The notes beneath the pieces were generated by a model. It saw only the letters and a program-made list of their open reading frames with translations, did not search any database and was not told the DNA's origin. Position numbers and translations under genes: made by a program. DNA of 64,000 bases, from positions 2,631,501 to 2,695,500 of the forward strand of contig NZ_CP030059.1 of the NCBI RefSeq assembly GCF_015291745.1. Direction: 5' to 3'. Below, piece by piece: positions 34,838-41,710 of the stretch (the stretch's first letter is position 1; every line of letters begins with the position of its first letter). This DNA comes from Bradyrhizobium sp. CCBAU 53351 (GTDB lineage: Bacteria; Pseudomonadota; Alphaproteobacteria; Rhizobiales; Xanthobacteraceae).

Positions 34838-36430
34838 ATGGGATATGACACGATGACCGCCATGCTGGAGATGCGCAACGTCAGCAAGAGCTTTGCCGGT
34901 GTGCAGGCGCTGCGCGACGTCAACTTCTCGGTTCACGCCGGGCAGATCCACGCGCTCGTCGGCGAGAACGGCGCCGGCAAGTCGACGCTGATGAAGGTGC
35001 TGAGCGGGGTCTATCCCGCCGGCAGTTACGAGGGCACCATCGTCTTCGACGGTGAGGAGCGGCGCTTTCGCGACATCAACGATTCCGAGGCGCTTGGCAT
35101 CATCATCATTCATCAGGAGCTGGCGCTGATTCCGTTGATGTCGATCGCGGAAAACATCTTCCTGTCGCATCCGCCCTCGAAGCTGGGCGTGATCGATCGC
35201 GACGAGGTCTATCGGCGCACGCGCGCGCTTCTGGCGCAGGTCGGCCTGAAGGAATCCCCGGATACGCTGATCACCGATCTCGGCGTCGGCAAGCAGCAGC
35301 TGGTCGAGATCGCCAAGGCGCTGTCCAAGCGGGTGCGGATGCTCATTCTGGACGAGCCGACCGCCAGCCTCAACGAGGCCGATAGCGCCGCGCTGCTCGA
35401 ACGACTGATGGTCTTCCGCGAGCAGGGCATCGGCTCGATCCTGATCTCGCACAAGCTCAACGAGGTCGCCAAGGTCGCCGACCACATCACCGTGCTGCGC
35501 GATGGCCGCACCGTCGACAGCATCGATTGCCGCAGCGAGCCGATCCAGGAAGACCGCATCATCCGCAGCATGGTCAATCGCGATATGGCGCACCGTTTCC
35601 CGGAGCGCAGCGCGAAGATCGGTGAACCCGTGCTCGACGTCGCGAACTGGTCGGTCTATCACCCCATCCATCCCGAGCGGCAGGTGATCAAGAACGTCAA
35701 TTTCGGCGTCAGGCGCGGCGAGGTCGTCGGCATTGCCGGATTGATGGGCGCCGGGCGCACCGAGTTCGCCATGAGCCTGTTCGGCCGCTCCTGGGGCACT
35801 GCGATCAGCGGCTCTCTCCGGCTCGAGGGCAGAGAGATGGCATTGCCGAGCGTCGCGGCGGCGATCGATGCCGGACTTGCCTATGTCACGGAAGACCGCA
35901 AGCAGCTCGGGCTGATCCTGGCCGACGACGTTCGCAAGAATATCACGCTCGCAAGCCTTGACCAGGTCGCGCCTAAACGGGTGATCGACGACATCGCAGA
36001 GCTGAAGATCGCCAGCGATTATCGCACCCGCATGCGCATCCGTTGCTCCGACGTCTACCAGGAGACCGGCCAGCTCTCCGGCGGCAACCAGCAGAAGGTG
36101 GTGCTGTCGAAATGGCTGATGACCGACCCGAAAGTCCTGATCCTGGACGAGCCGACGCGGGGCATCGACGTCGGTGCCAAATACGAGATTTACTGTATCA
36201 TCAACGAGCTGGCGGAAGCCGGCCGCGGTGTCGTGGTGATCTCCTCGGAGATGCCCGAACTGCTCGGCATCTGCGACCGCATTTGCGTCATGAATGACGG
36301 CGCCTTCGTCGGGGAGTTCGCAGGCGCCGAGGCGACGCAGGAAAAGATCATGCGCGCCATCATGCGCAACGAACGAAACATTGGGAACGCCGCGCGCGCG
36401 GCCGCGGAAATGGGAGGAATGCAGCCATGA
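34838..36430 (+). CDS. gguA: Sugar ABC transporter ATP-binding protein (GguA/MmsA-type)
   Basis: A 530-residue two-domain ATPase of the CUT2 class. The first domain has GENGAGKSTLMKVLSGVYP and LILDEPTASLNEADS; the second has GEVVGIAGLMGAGRTEFAMS, LSGGNQQKVVLSKWLMTDP and LILDEPTRGIDVG. Possible starts are ATG 34838, 34853 and 34862; the repeat-derived GAGG favours 34838, while family alignment would suit 34853. It works with GguB and ChvE in sugar uptake. It overlaps gguB by 4 nt. Confidence 0.92.
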   Translation: MGYDTMTAMLEMRNVSKSFAGVQALRDVNFSVHAGQIHALVGENGAGKSTLMKVLSGVYPAGSYEGTIVFDGEERRFRDINDSEALGIIIIHQELALIPLMSIAENIFLSHPPSKLGVIDRDEVYRRTRALLAQVGLKESPDTLITDLGVGKQQLVEIAKALSKRVRMLILDEPTASLNEADSAALLERLMVFREQGIGSILISHKLNEVAKVADHITVLRDGRTVDSIDCRSEPIQEDRIIRSMVNRDMAHRFPERSAKIGEPVLDVANWSVYHPIHPERQVIKNVNFGVRRGEVVGIAGLMGAGRTEFAMSLFGRSWGTAISGSLRLEGREMALPSVAAAIDAGLAYVTEDRKQLGLILADDVRKNITLASLDQVAPKRVIDDIAELKIASDYRTRMRIRCSDVYQETGQLSGGNQQKVVLSKWLMTDPKVLILDEPTRGIDVGAKYEIYCIINELAEAGRGVVVISSEMPELLGICDRICVMNDGAFVGEFAGAEATQEKIMRAIMRNERNIGNAARAAAEMGGMQP

Positions 36431-37617
36431 CCGACAAGACGGTATCGCTGCCCGAGGAGCGCCGGCACGGCAGCTTCATCAAGAACAATCTGCGCAACTA
36501 CGGCATGTTGATGTCGCTGGTCGCGATCATGCTGTTCTTCCAGGTCATGACGGGCGGCACGCTGCTGCAGCCGCTCAACCTGACGAACCTCGTGCTGCAG
36601 AACAGCTACATCGTCATCATGGCGCTCGGCATGCTTCTGGTGATCGTCACCGGCCATATCGACCTCTCGGTCGGCTCGGTCGCCGGCTTCGTCGGCGCGG
36701 TCGCCGCCGTGCTGATGGTGACCTACAAGGTCGACTACACGCTCGCCTTTGTCGCCTGCCTGTTGCTGGGCGCGGCGATCGGCGCGGCGCAGGGTTATTG
36801 GGTGGCCTTTTTCGGCATTCCGTCCTTCATCGTGACGCTGGCGGGCATGCTGGTGTTCAAGGGGCTCGCGCTTGCGGTGCTGCAGGGCCAGTCACTCGGC
36901 CCGTTCCCGGCGACCTTCCAGAAGCTGTCCTCCGGCTTCATTCCGGAGCTTCTGCCCGAAGCCGGCACGCTGCATCCGACCTCGATGCTGATCGGCGCCG
37001 TGCTTGCGCTCGGCCTCGTCTATGCCAGCGCCAAGGGCCGCTCGCGCGAGCAATCGCATGGCATCGAGGTCGAGCCTTATGCGTTCTTCCTGGGCAAGAG
37101 CGTCCTGCTCGCCTGCGCCGTGCTCTATTTCACCTATCTGATCGCCTCGCATCGCGGACTGCCGAACGTGCTGGTGATCATGACCGCGTTGATCGCGTTG
37201 TACGGCTTCGTCACCCGGCGCACCGTGATCGGGCGGCAGGTCTATGCGGTCGGCGGCAATGCGAAGGCGGCAAAACTGTCGGGCATCAAGACCGAGCGGC
37301 TGACCTTCCTCACCTTCGTCAACATGGGCGTGCTCGCCGCGCTCGCCGGCCTCGTCTTCGCCGCGCGCCTCAACACCGCGACCCCTAAGGCCGGGCTCGG
37401 CTTCGAGCTCGACGTCATCGCCGCCTGCTTCATCGGCGGGGCCTCGGCCTATGGCGGGGTAGGGCGCGTCGGCGGCGCCGTGGTCGGCGCCATGATCATG
37501 GGCGTGATGAACAACGGCATGTCGATCCTCGGCATCGGCATCGACTATCAGCAGGTCATCAAGGGCCTGGTGCTGCTCGGGGCGGTGTGTATCGACGTGT
37601 ATAACCAGCGGCGGTAA
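36427..37617 (+). CDS. gguB: Sugar ABC transporter permease (GguB/XylH-type)
   Basis: A 396-residue inner-membrane permease, longer than the 330-residue CUT2 norm, as in GguB and XylH. It has GMLLVIVTGHIDLSVGSVAG, GYWVAFFGIPSFIVTLAGM, and GGASAYGGVGRVGGAVVGAM. A hydrophilic loop in the middle (SAKGRSREQSHGIEVEPYAF) is characteristic. A single large permease serves this importer. It closes the chvE-gguAB unit, and a hairpin repeat follows 6 nt after the stop. Confidence 0.92.
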   Translation: MTDKTVSLPEERRHGSFIKNNLRNYGMLMSLVAIMLFFQVMTGGTLLQPLNLTNLVLQNSYIVIMALGMLLVIVTGHIDLSVGSVAGFVGAVAAVLMVTYKVDYTLAFVACLLLGAAIGAAQGYWVAFFGIPSFIVTLAGMLVFKGLALAVLQGQSLGPFPATFQKLSSGFIPELLPEAGTLHPTSMLIGAVLALGLVYASAKGRSREQSHGIEVEPYAFFLGKSVLLACAVLYFTYLIASHRGLPNVLVIMTALIALYGFVTRRTVIGRQVYAVGGNAKAAKLSGIKTERLTFLTFVNMGVLAALAGLVFAARLNTATPKAGLGFELDVIAACFIGGASAYGGVGRVGGAVVGAMIMGVMNNGMSILGIGIDYQQVIKGLVLLGAVCIDVYNQRR

Positions 37618-37623
37618 CGATGC

Positions 37624-37685
37624 CGTAGGGTGGGTTACACCGAGCGATTGCGCGTTGCGCAATCGTAGGGCTAATCCACCCTACG
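37624..37685. repeat. Palindromic intergenic repeat (GTAGGGTGGG...CCACCCTACG)
   Basis: CGTAGGGTGGGTT pairs with AATCCACCCTACG at the other end, and the inner GATTGCGC pairs with GCGCAATC around GTT. It lies between gguB and the small convergent membrane-protein gene and can act as a bidirectional terminator. Confidence 0.65.
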
Positions 37686-37694
37686 CCTCCGACA

Positions 37695-37862
37695 CTACTG
37701 CAGCGGTGATTGCGTCGTGAACAGCACGGTCGCGATCGCGACGGAGAGGGTCACCGCCGATACGGTTGCCACGGTCGACAGCACCCCCATGCGCCGGAGC
37801 GCGATGGCAAACACGATGATGATGGGGGTCGCGGTCAGCAGCCCGATTTGTGCATCGCTCAT
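37695..37862 (-). CDS. Small membrane protein, 55 aa, unknown
   Basis: A short minus-strand frame encoding MSDAQIGLLTATPIIIVFAI followed by ALRRMGVLS, a second hydrophobic stretch (VATVSAVTLSVAIATVLFTT) and QSPLQ-stop. Two membrane-spanning segments around a short Arg-Arg loop suggest a helical hairpin in the inner membrane. The upstream region is shared with norE and contains FNR-type boxes at 37930 and 37969, so co-regulation with nitric oxide reductase is possible. The ribosome binding site is weak. The even hydrophobic pattern and terminator-like flanks support it, but it is not proven to be expressed. Confidence 0.5.
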   Translation of the reverse strand: MSDAQIGLLTATPIIIVFAIALRRMGVLSTVATVSAVTLSVAIATVLFTTQSPLQ

Positions 37863-37929
37863 CGCATCGCTCACTGTTTTGCGGAACCGCTCTAAATATC
37901 CACCCTATGACGGCGGGGCGGCCGGAACG

Positions 37930-37943
37930 TTGCGGTAGCGCAA
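37930..37943. promoter_or_regulatory. NnrR/FNR-type box 1 upstream of norE
   Basis: TTGCGGTAGCGCAA has perfect arms TTGCG/CGCAA around a 4-nt centre, the format of NnrR sites described in Rhodobacter. It is centred about 99 nt before the norE start and 75 nt from the small opposite gene, so it could serve either direction. Confidence 0.6.
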
Positions 37944-37968
37944 ACGCGCCCCTGGCCGGTTGCACTAT

Positions 37969-37982
37969 TTGTCCGGCGACAA
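37969..37982 (+). promoter_or_regulatory. FNR-superfamily box 2 and norE promoter
   Basis: TTGTCCGGCGACAA has perfect arms TTGTC/GACAA around CGGC. Its centre at 37975.5 puts a class II start site near 38017, and TATCTG at 38005-38010 falls exactly at the expected -10 position. The norE ATG is at 38036. Boxes 1 and 2 are 39 bp apart centre to centre. Confidence 0.6.
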
Positions 37983-38035
37983 AGTCGGAATCGCGCCGGT
38001 GGACTATCTGTTCGGCGACTTGATTTGGAAATCAG

Positions 38036-38614
38036 ATGTCGGCGACGGATTGCGAACAAGAGGGAACCGGTTGGGGAATCCTGGAAGATCTTCCCGGCGA
38101 TCCCATGATCTGGGTGCTCATCTTCAGCGAGCTCGCCGCCTTCGGCCTGTTCCTCGGCGCTTTCGTCATCGCCCGCGCGCTTCACCCGGCGCTCTTTGCC
38201 GCCGGACAGGCCACGCTCGACCCACATTTGGCGGGACTCAACACCATCGTGCTCGTGACCAGTGGCTGGGCCGCCGCGCGGGCAGCGGCTGCTGCACGGG
38301 CGGGGGAAAGAGGGCGTGCGCGCGGTTGGCTGCTCGGCGCCATGGCCCTTGGCGGCGTCTTTATCGCGGTCAAGCTGACCGAATATGCCGGCGAGATCGC
38401 GCAAGGAAACGGCCTGGAGACCAGCCCGTTCTTCACGCTCTACTTTCTCCTTACCGGCTTCCATCTCCTGCATGTCGGCCTCGGCATCGTCATCCTGGCC
38501 GTAGTCTTGCGGGGTGCCCGGCCGGCGGGCGTCGAGACCGGAACCGCTTTCTGGCACTTGGTCGATCTGCTCTGGATCGTCATGTTTCCCATCATCTATC
38601 TGGTGCACCCGTGA
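38036..38614 (+). CDS. norE: NorE, cytochrome c oxidase subunit III-like protein
   Basis: A 192-residue inner-membrane protein with five hydrophobic helices. GDPMIWVLIFSELAAFGLFL and KLTEYAGEIAQGNGLETSPF then FFTLYFLLTGFHLLHVGLGI match the heme-copper oxidase subunit III family. NorE is an accessory protein of nitric oxide reductase that supports full activity. ATG 38036 has no clear Shine-Dalgarno sequence and is immediately preceded by a 14-bp palindrome at 38021-38034. It overlaps norF by 4 nt. Confidence 0.9.
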   Translation: MSATDCEQEGTGWGILEDLPGDPMIWVLIFSELAAFGLFLGAFVIARALHPALFAAGQATLDPHLAGLNTIVLVTSGWAAARAAAAARAGERGRARGWLLGAMALGGVFIAVKLTEYAGEIAQGNGLETSPFFTLYFLLTGFHLLHVGLGIVILAVVLRGARPAGVETGTAFWHLVDLLWIVMFPIIYLVHP

Positions 38615-38874
38615 TTCCCGATCGTCTCGACATCGCCTGGATGACGTTGATCGGCCTAGCGCTCGCGACCCTTCTGGTTCCGACGCTGGTGTCGCGCCCC
38701 TTGTTCGCCAATGCTTTGCTGCTGACCTTCGCCGCCCTCAAGGGCCGCCGTATCGTGCTCGATTTCCTCGATCTTCGCTCGGCGCCGGCGCTTTGGCGCG
38801 GCCTCGTCAGCGCCTGGGTTGTCATCGTGGTGCTGTTCGCCTGGCTCGCATCCGCCATCGTCGTCCTGATCTGA
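38611..38874 (+). CDS. norF: NorF, small membrane protein of nitric oxide reductase cluster
   Basis: An 87-residue protein starting at GTG 38611, which overlaps the norE stop. It has two to three hydrophobic stretches (WMTLIGLALATLLVPTLV; LVSAWVVIVVLFAWLASA) joined by GRRIVLDFLDLRSAPALWRG. It resembles the cytochrome c oxidase subunit IV-like NorF found next to NorE in denitrifiers. It supports nitric oxide reductase activity or assembly. The longer frame upstream is a shadow of norE. Confidence 0.8.
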   Translation: MIPDRLDIAWMTLIGLALATLLVPTLVSRPLFANALLLTFAALKGRRIVLDFLDLRSAPALWRGLVSAWVVIVVLFAWLASAIVVLI

Positions 38875-38901
38875 CCGGCGGTTTGCGTATCGTCGCCATC
38901 G

Positions 38902-38915
38902 TTGCGCTTCGTCAA
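38902..38915 (+). promoter_or_regulatory. FixK/NnrR-type box upstream of norC
   Basis: TTGCGCTTCGTCAA fits the FixK2 pattern TTG(A/C)-N6-(T/G)CAA. Its centre at 38908.5 predicts a start near 38950; the AT-rich AATAAAT at 38939-38945 covers the -10 position. The norC ATG is at 38987. It indicates control by low oxygen and/or nitric oxide. Confidence 0.7.
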
Positions 38916-38986
38916 AGAGCGCTCCCTACCGATCGGCAATAAATAGCATCACAGATTTTCTCGACTCAAACCGGAAAGGATTGGCA

Positions 38987-39439
38987 ATGGCTGAACGCCT
39001 GACCAAGTCGGCCGCGCGAAATGTGTTTTACGGCGGTTCGGCCTTTTTCTTCGCCATCTTCATAGGGCTGACGGCGCACAGCCATTACTACATGGCCACG
39101 ACGTCCACGGACGCGACGACGCTGACCTCGTCGGTCGCTCGCGGCAAGCATGTCTGGGAGAAGAACTCCTGCATCAACTGCCACACGCTGCTGGGCGAGG
39201 GCGCCTATTTCGCCCCCGAGGTCGGCAATGTCTGGGATCGCTGGGGCGGCAAGGAGGATCCGGCCGCTGCACGCGAGACGCTGAAAGCCTGGATGCAGTC
39301 GCAGCCCTCGGGCGCAGAGGGGCGGCGGCAGATGCCGCAGTTCAACCTGACCGACCAGGAGCTCAATGATCTCGCTGACTTCCTGCAATGGGCCAGCACG
39401 ATCAAGCGCCAGAGCTGGCCGCCGAACAAGGCCGGCTGA
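38987..39439 (+). CDS. norC: Nitric oxide reductase subunit C (cytochrome c)
   Basis: The 150-residue heme c subunit of cytochrome-c-dependent nitric oxide reductase. One N-terminal anchor helix (GGSAFFFAIFIGLTAHSHYY) is followed by a periplasmic domain with the heme motif CINCH at 62-66 and the axial Met in GRRQMPQFNL. It passes electrons from periplasmic cytochromes to NorB. ATG 38987 follows CCGGAAAGGATTGGCA. It is first in norCBQD, 40 nt before norB. Confidence 0.96.
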   Translation: MAERLTKSAARNVFYGGSAFFFAIFIGLTAHSHYYMATTSTDATTLTSSVARGKHVWEKNSCINCHTLLGEGAYFAPEVGNVWDRWGGKEDPAAARETLKAWMQSQPSGAEGRRQMPQFNLTDQELNDLADFLQWASTIKRQSWPPNKAG

Positions 39440-39479
39440 GCATGCTGCTTTCTTCTTCTTAAGACAGAGAGAACCCGAG

Positions 39480-40826
39480 ATGAAATATCAAACCCAGAAA
39501 GTCGCGATGCTGTATTTCTACGGCGCGCTGACCTTGTTCCTGGCCCAGGTCCTGTTTGGCCTCCTTGCCGGAACGATCTACGTCCTGCCCAATACCCTGT
39601 CGGTCATCCTGCCGTTCAACATCGTCAGGATGATCCACACCAACGCGCTGATCGTATGGTCGCTGATCGGTTTCATGGGAGCGACCTACTACCTGCTTCC
39701 GGAAGAAACCGAGACCGAGCTCTACAGCCCGCTGCTGGCGAAGATCCAGTTCTGGATGTTCTTCGGCGCAGCCGGCGTCGCCGTGGTCGGCTATCTCTTC
39801 CACTATCACGAGGGCCGCGAGTTCCTCGAACAGCCCTTCATCATCAAGGTCGGCATCGTCGTCGTCTGCCTGATGTTCCTGTTCAACGTCACGATGACGG
39901 CGCTGAAGGGCCGCAAGACCACGATCACCAACATCCTGCTGTTCGGCCTGTGGGGCGTCGCGATCTTCTTCCTGTTCGCCTTCTACAACCCGGCGAACCT
40001 TGCCGTCGACAAGATGTACTGGTGGTACGTCGTCCATCTCTGGGTCGAGGGCGTCTGGGAGCTGATCATGGCCTCCGTGCTCGCCTATCTCATGATCAAG
40101 CTCAACGGCATCGATCGTGAGGTCGTCGAGAAGTGGCTCTACGTCATCATCGGCCTTGCCCTGTTCTCCGGCATCCTCGGCACCGGCCACCATTTCTACT
40201 GGATCGGCGCGCCCGGCTACTGGCAGTGGATCGGTTCGCTGTTCTCCACGCTCGAGGTTGCTCCGTTTTTCACCATGGTGATCTTCACGGTGCAGATGAC
40301 CTGGAAGGCCGGCCGCAAGCATCCGAACCGCGCCGCGCTGTTGTGGTCGGTCGGCTGCTCGGTGATGGCGTTCCTCGGCGCCGGCGTGTGGGGCTTCCTG
40401 CACACGCTGTCCTCGGTGAACTACTACACCCACGGCACCCAGGTCACCGCCGCGCACGGCCATCTCGCCTTCTTCGGCGCCTATGTGATGCTGAACCTGT
40501 CGGTGATGGCCTACGCGATCCCGCAGCTCAAGGGACGGGCGCCCTATAACCAGTGGCTCTCCATGACCAGCTTCTGGATCATGTGCACGGCGATGATGAC
40601 CATGACCTTCGCGCTGACCTTCGCCGGCGTGGTCCAGGTCCATCTGCAGCGCGTGCTCGGCCAGGGTTACATGGACGTGCAGGACCAGCTCGCGATGTTC
40701 TACTGGGTCCGGCTCGGCTCCGGTGTGTTCGTCGCGATCTCCGCGCTGATGTTCGTCTGGGCCGTGCTTGTGCCGGGCCGCGAGAAGCAGGCGGTCATCC
40801 CCGCCGCGCTGCAGCCGGCCGAGTAA
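39480..40826 (+). CDS. norB: Nitric oxide reductase subunit B (catalytic)
   Basis: The 448-residue catalytic subunit that reduces 2 NO to N2O at a heme b3/non-heme iron centre. About twelve helices are visible. Heme and metal ligands fall in RMIHTNALIVW, YVVHLWVEGVWELIMASVLA (metal His and Glu), GTGHHFYWIGAPGYWQWIGS, and AAHGHLAFFGAYVMLNLSVM. The length is standard for cNOR, not the longer quinol type. The start ATG 39480 follows AGAGAGAACCCGAG. norQ follows after 64 nt. Confidence 0.97.
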   Translation: MKYQTQKVAMLYFYGALTLFLAQVLFGLLAGTIYVLPNTLSVILPFNIVRMIHTNALIVWSLIGFMGATYYLLPEETETELYSPLLAKIQFWMFFGAAGVAVVGYLFHYHEGREFLEQPFIIKVGIVVVCLMFLFNVTMTALKGRKTTITNILLFGLWGVAIFFLFAFYNPANLAVDKMYWWYVVHLWVEGVWELIMASVLAYLMIKLNGIDREVVEKWLYVIIGLALFSGILGTGHHFYWIGAPGYWQWIGSLFSTLEVAPFFTMVIFTVQMTWKAGRKHPNRAALLWSVGCSVMAFLGAGVWGFLHTLSSVNYYTHGTQVTAAHGHLAFFGAYVMLNLSVMAYAIPQLKGRAPYNQWLSMTSFWIMCTAMMTMTFALTFAGVVQVHLQRVLGQGYMDVQDQLAMFYWVRLGSGVFVAISALMFVWAVLVPGREKQAVIPAALQPAE

Positions 40827-40890
40827 ACGAGAAAGGGCGGCCGCGGTTCGCGGCGGCCGCCAGCTTCCTTGGAAATTCCGGAGAGACATC

Positions 40891-41700
40891 ATGAAAGCTG
40901 CCCTTCACACGGTCACCTCGGCGCCCGAATTGCCGGCCTATGTTCCGTCCGGAAAGGAATGCGAGCTGTTCGAGCATGCCTGGCGGCGGCGTCTGCCGGT
41001 TCTGCTCAAGGGGCCGACCGGCTGCGGCAAGACCCGCTTCGTCGCGCACATGGCGGCGCGGCTGGGACTGCCGCTTCACACCGTCGCCTGTCATGACGAT
41101 CTGACCGCCGCCGATCTCACCGGCCGCTATCTGCTCAGGGGCGGCGACACCGTGTGGACCGATGGTCCGCTGACACGCGCCGTGCGCGAAGGCGGCATCT
41201 GCTATCTCGACGAGGTCGTTGAGGCCCGCAAGGACGTCACCGTCGTGCTGCATCCCCTGACCGACGATCGCCGTATCCTGCCGCTGGAGCGTACCGGCGA
41301 GGAGCTGGTGGCGCCGAACAGCTTCATGCTCGTCGTCTCCTACAATCCCGGCTACCAGACGCTGCTAAAGGCCCTGAAGCCCTCGACGCGCCAGCGCTTC
41401 GTCGCGATCGAATTCGATTTCCTCCCGCCAGAGCAGGAGATCGGCGTCGTGTCCGCCGAAAGCGGGCTGTCGCCGGAGCGCGTGCGGCCGCTGGTGGGGC
41501 TGGCTGGGCGGCTGCGCGCGCTCAAAGGCCACGATTTGGAGGAGGGCGTCTCGACCCGGCTCGTGGTCTATTGCGCGACCCTGATCGCCGCGGGCACGCC
41601 GATCGCCGATGCCGTGCTGGCGGGCATGATCGAGCCGCTCACCGACGATTCCGACGTGAAGGCGGCGCTGCTCGACGTCGCACGCGCCGTCATCGGGTGA
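40891..41700 (+). CDS. norQ: NorQ, MoxR-type AAA+ ATPase
   Basis: A 269-residue cytosolic AAA+ ATPase of the CbbQ/NirQ/NorQ group. Walker A is GPTGCGKT at 41-48, Walker B is GGICYLDEVVEARKD, and sensor 1 is SFMLVVSYNPGYQ. Together with NorD it inserts the non-heme iron or otherwise activates NorCB. ATG 40891 follows CCGGAGAGACATC; the frame upstream of it is a shadow. It is separated from norD by 10 nt. Confidence 0.95.
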   Translation: MKAALHTVTSAPELPAYVPSGKECELFEHAWRRRLPVLLKGPTGCGKTRFVAHMAARLGLPLHTVACHDDLTAADLTGRYLLRGGDTVWTDGPLTRAVREGGICYLDEVVEARKDVTVVLHPLTDDRRILPLERTGEELVAPNSFMLVVSYNPGYQTLLKALKPSTRQRFVAIEFDFLPPEQEIGVVSAESGLSPERVRPLVGLAGRLRALKGHDLEEGVSTRLVVYCATLIAAGTPIADAVLAGMIEPLTDDSDVKAALLDVARAVIG

Positions 41701-41710
41701 GGCCGCGCCG

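Noticed and set aside
38021..38034. Reading the norE palindrome as an FNR box
   Set aside because: The TGAT and ATCA half sites are 6 nt apart rather than 4, and it lies downstream of the predicted start site.
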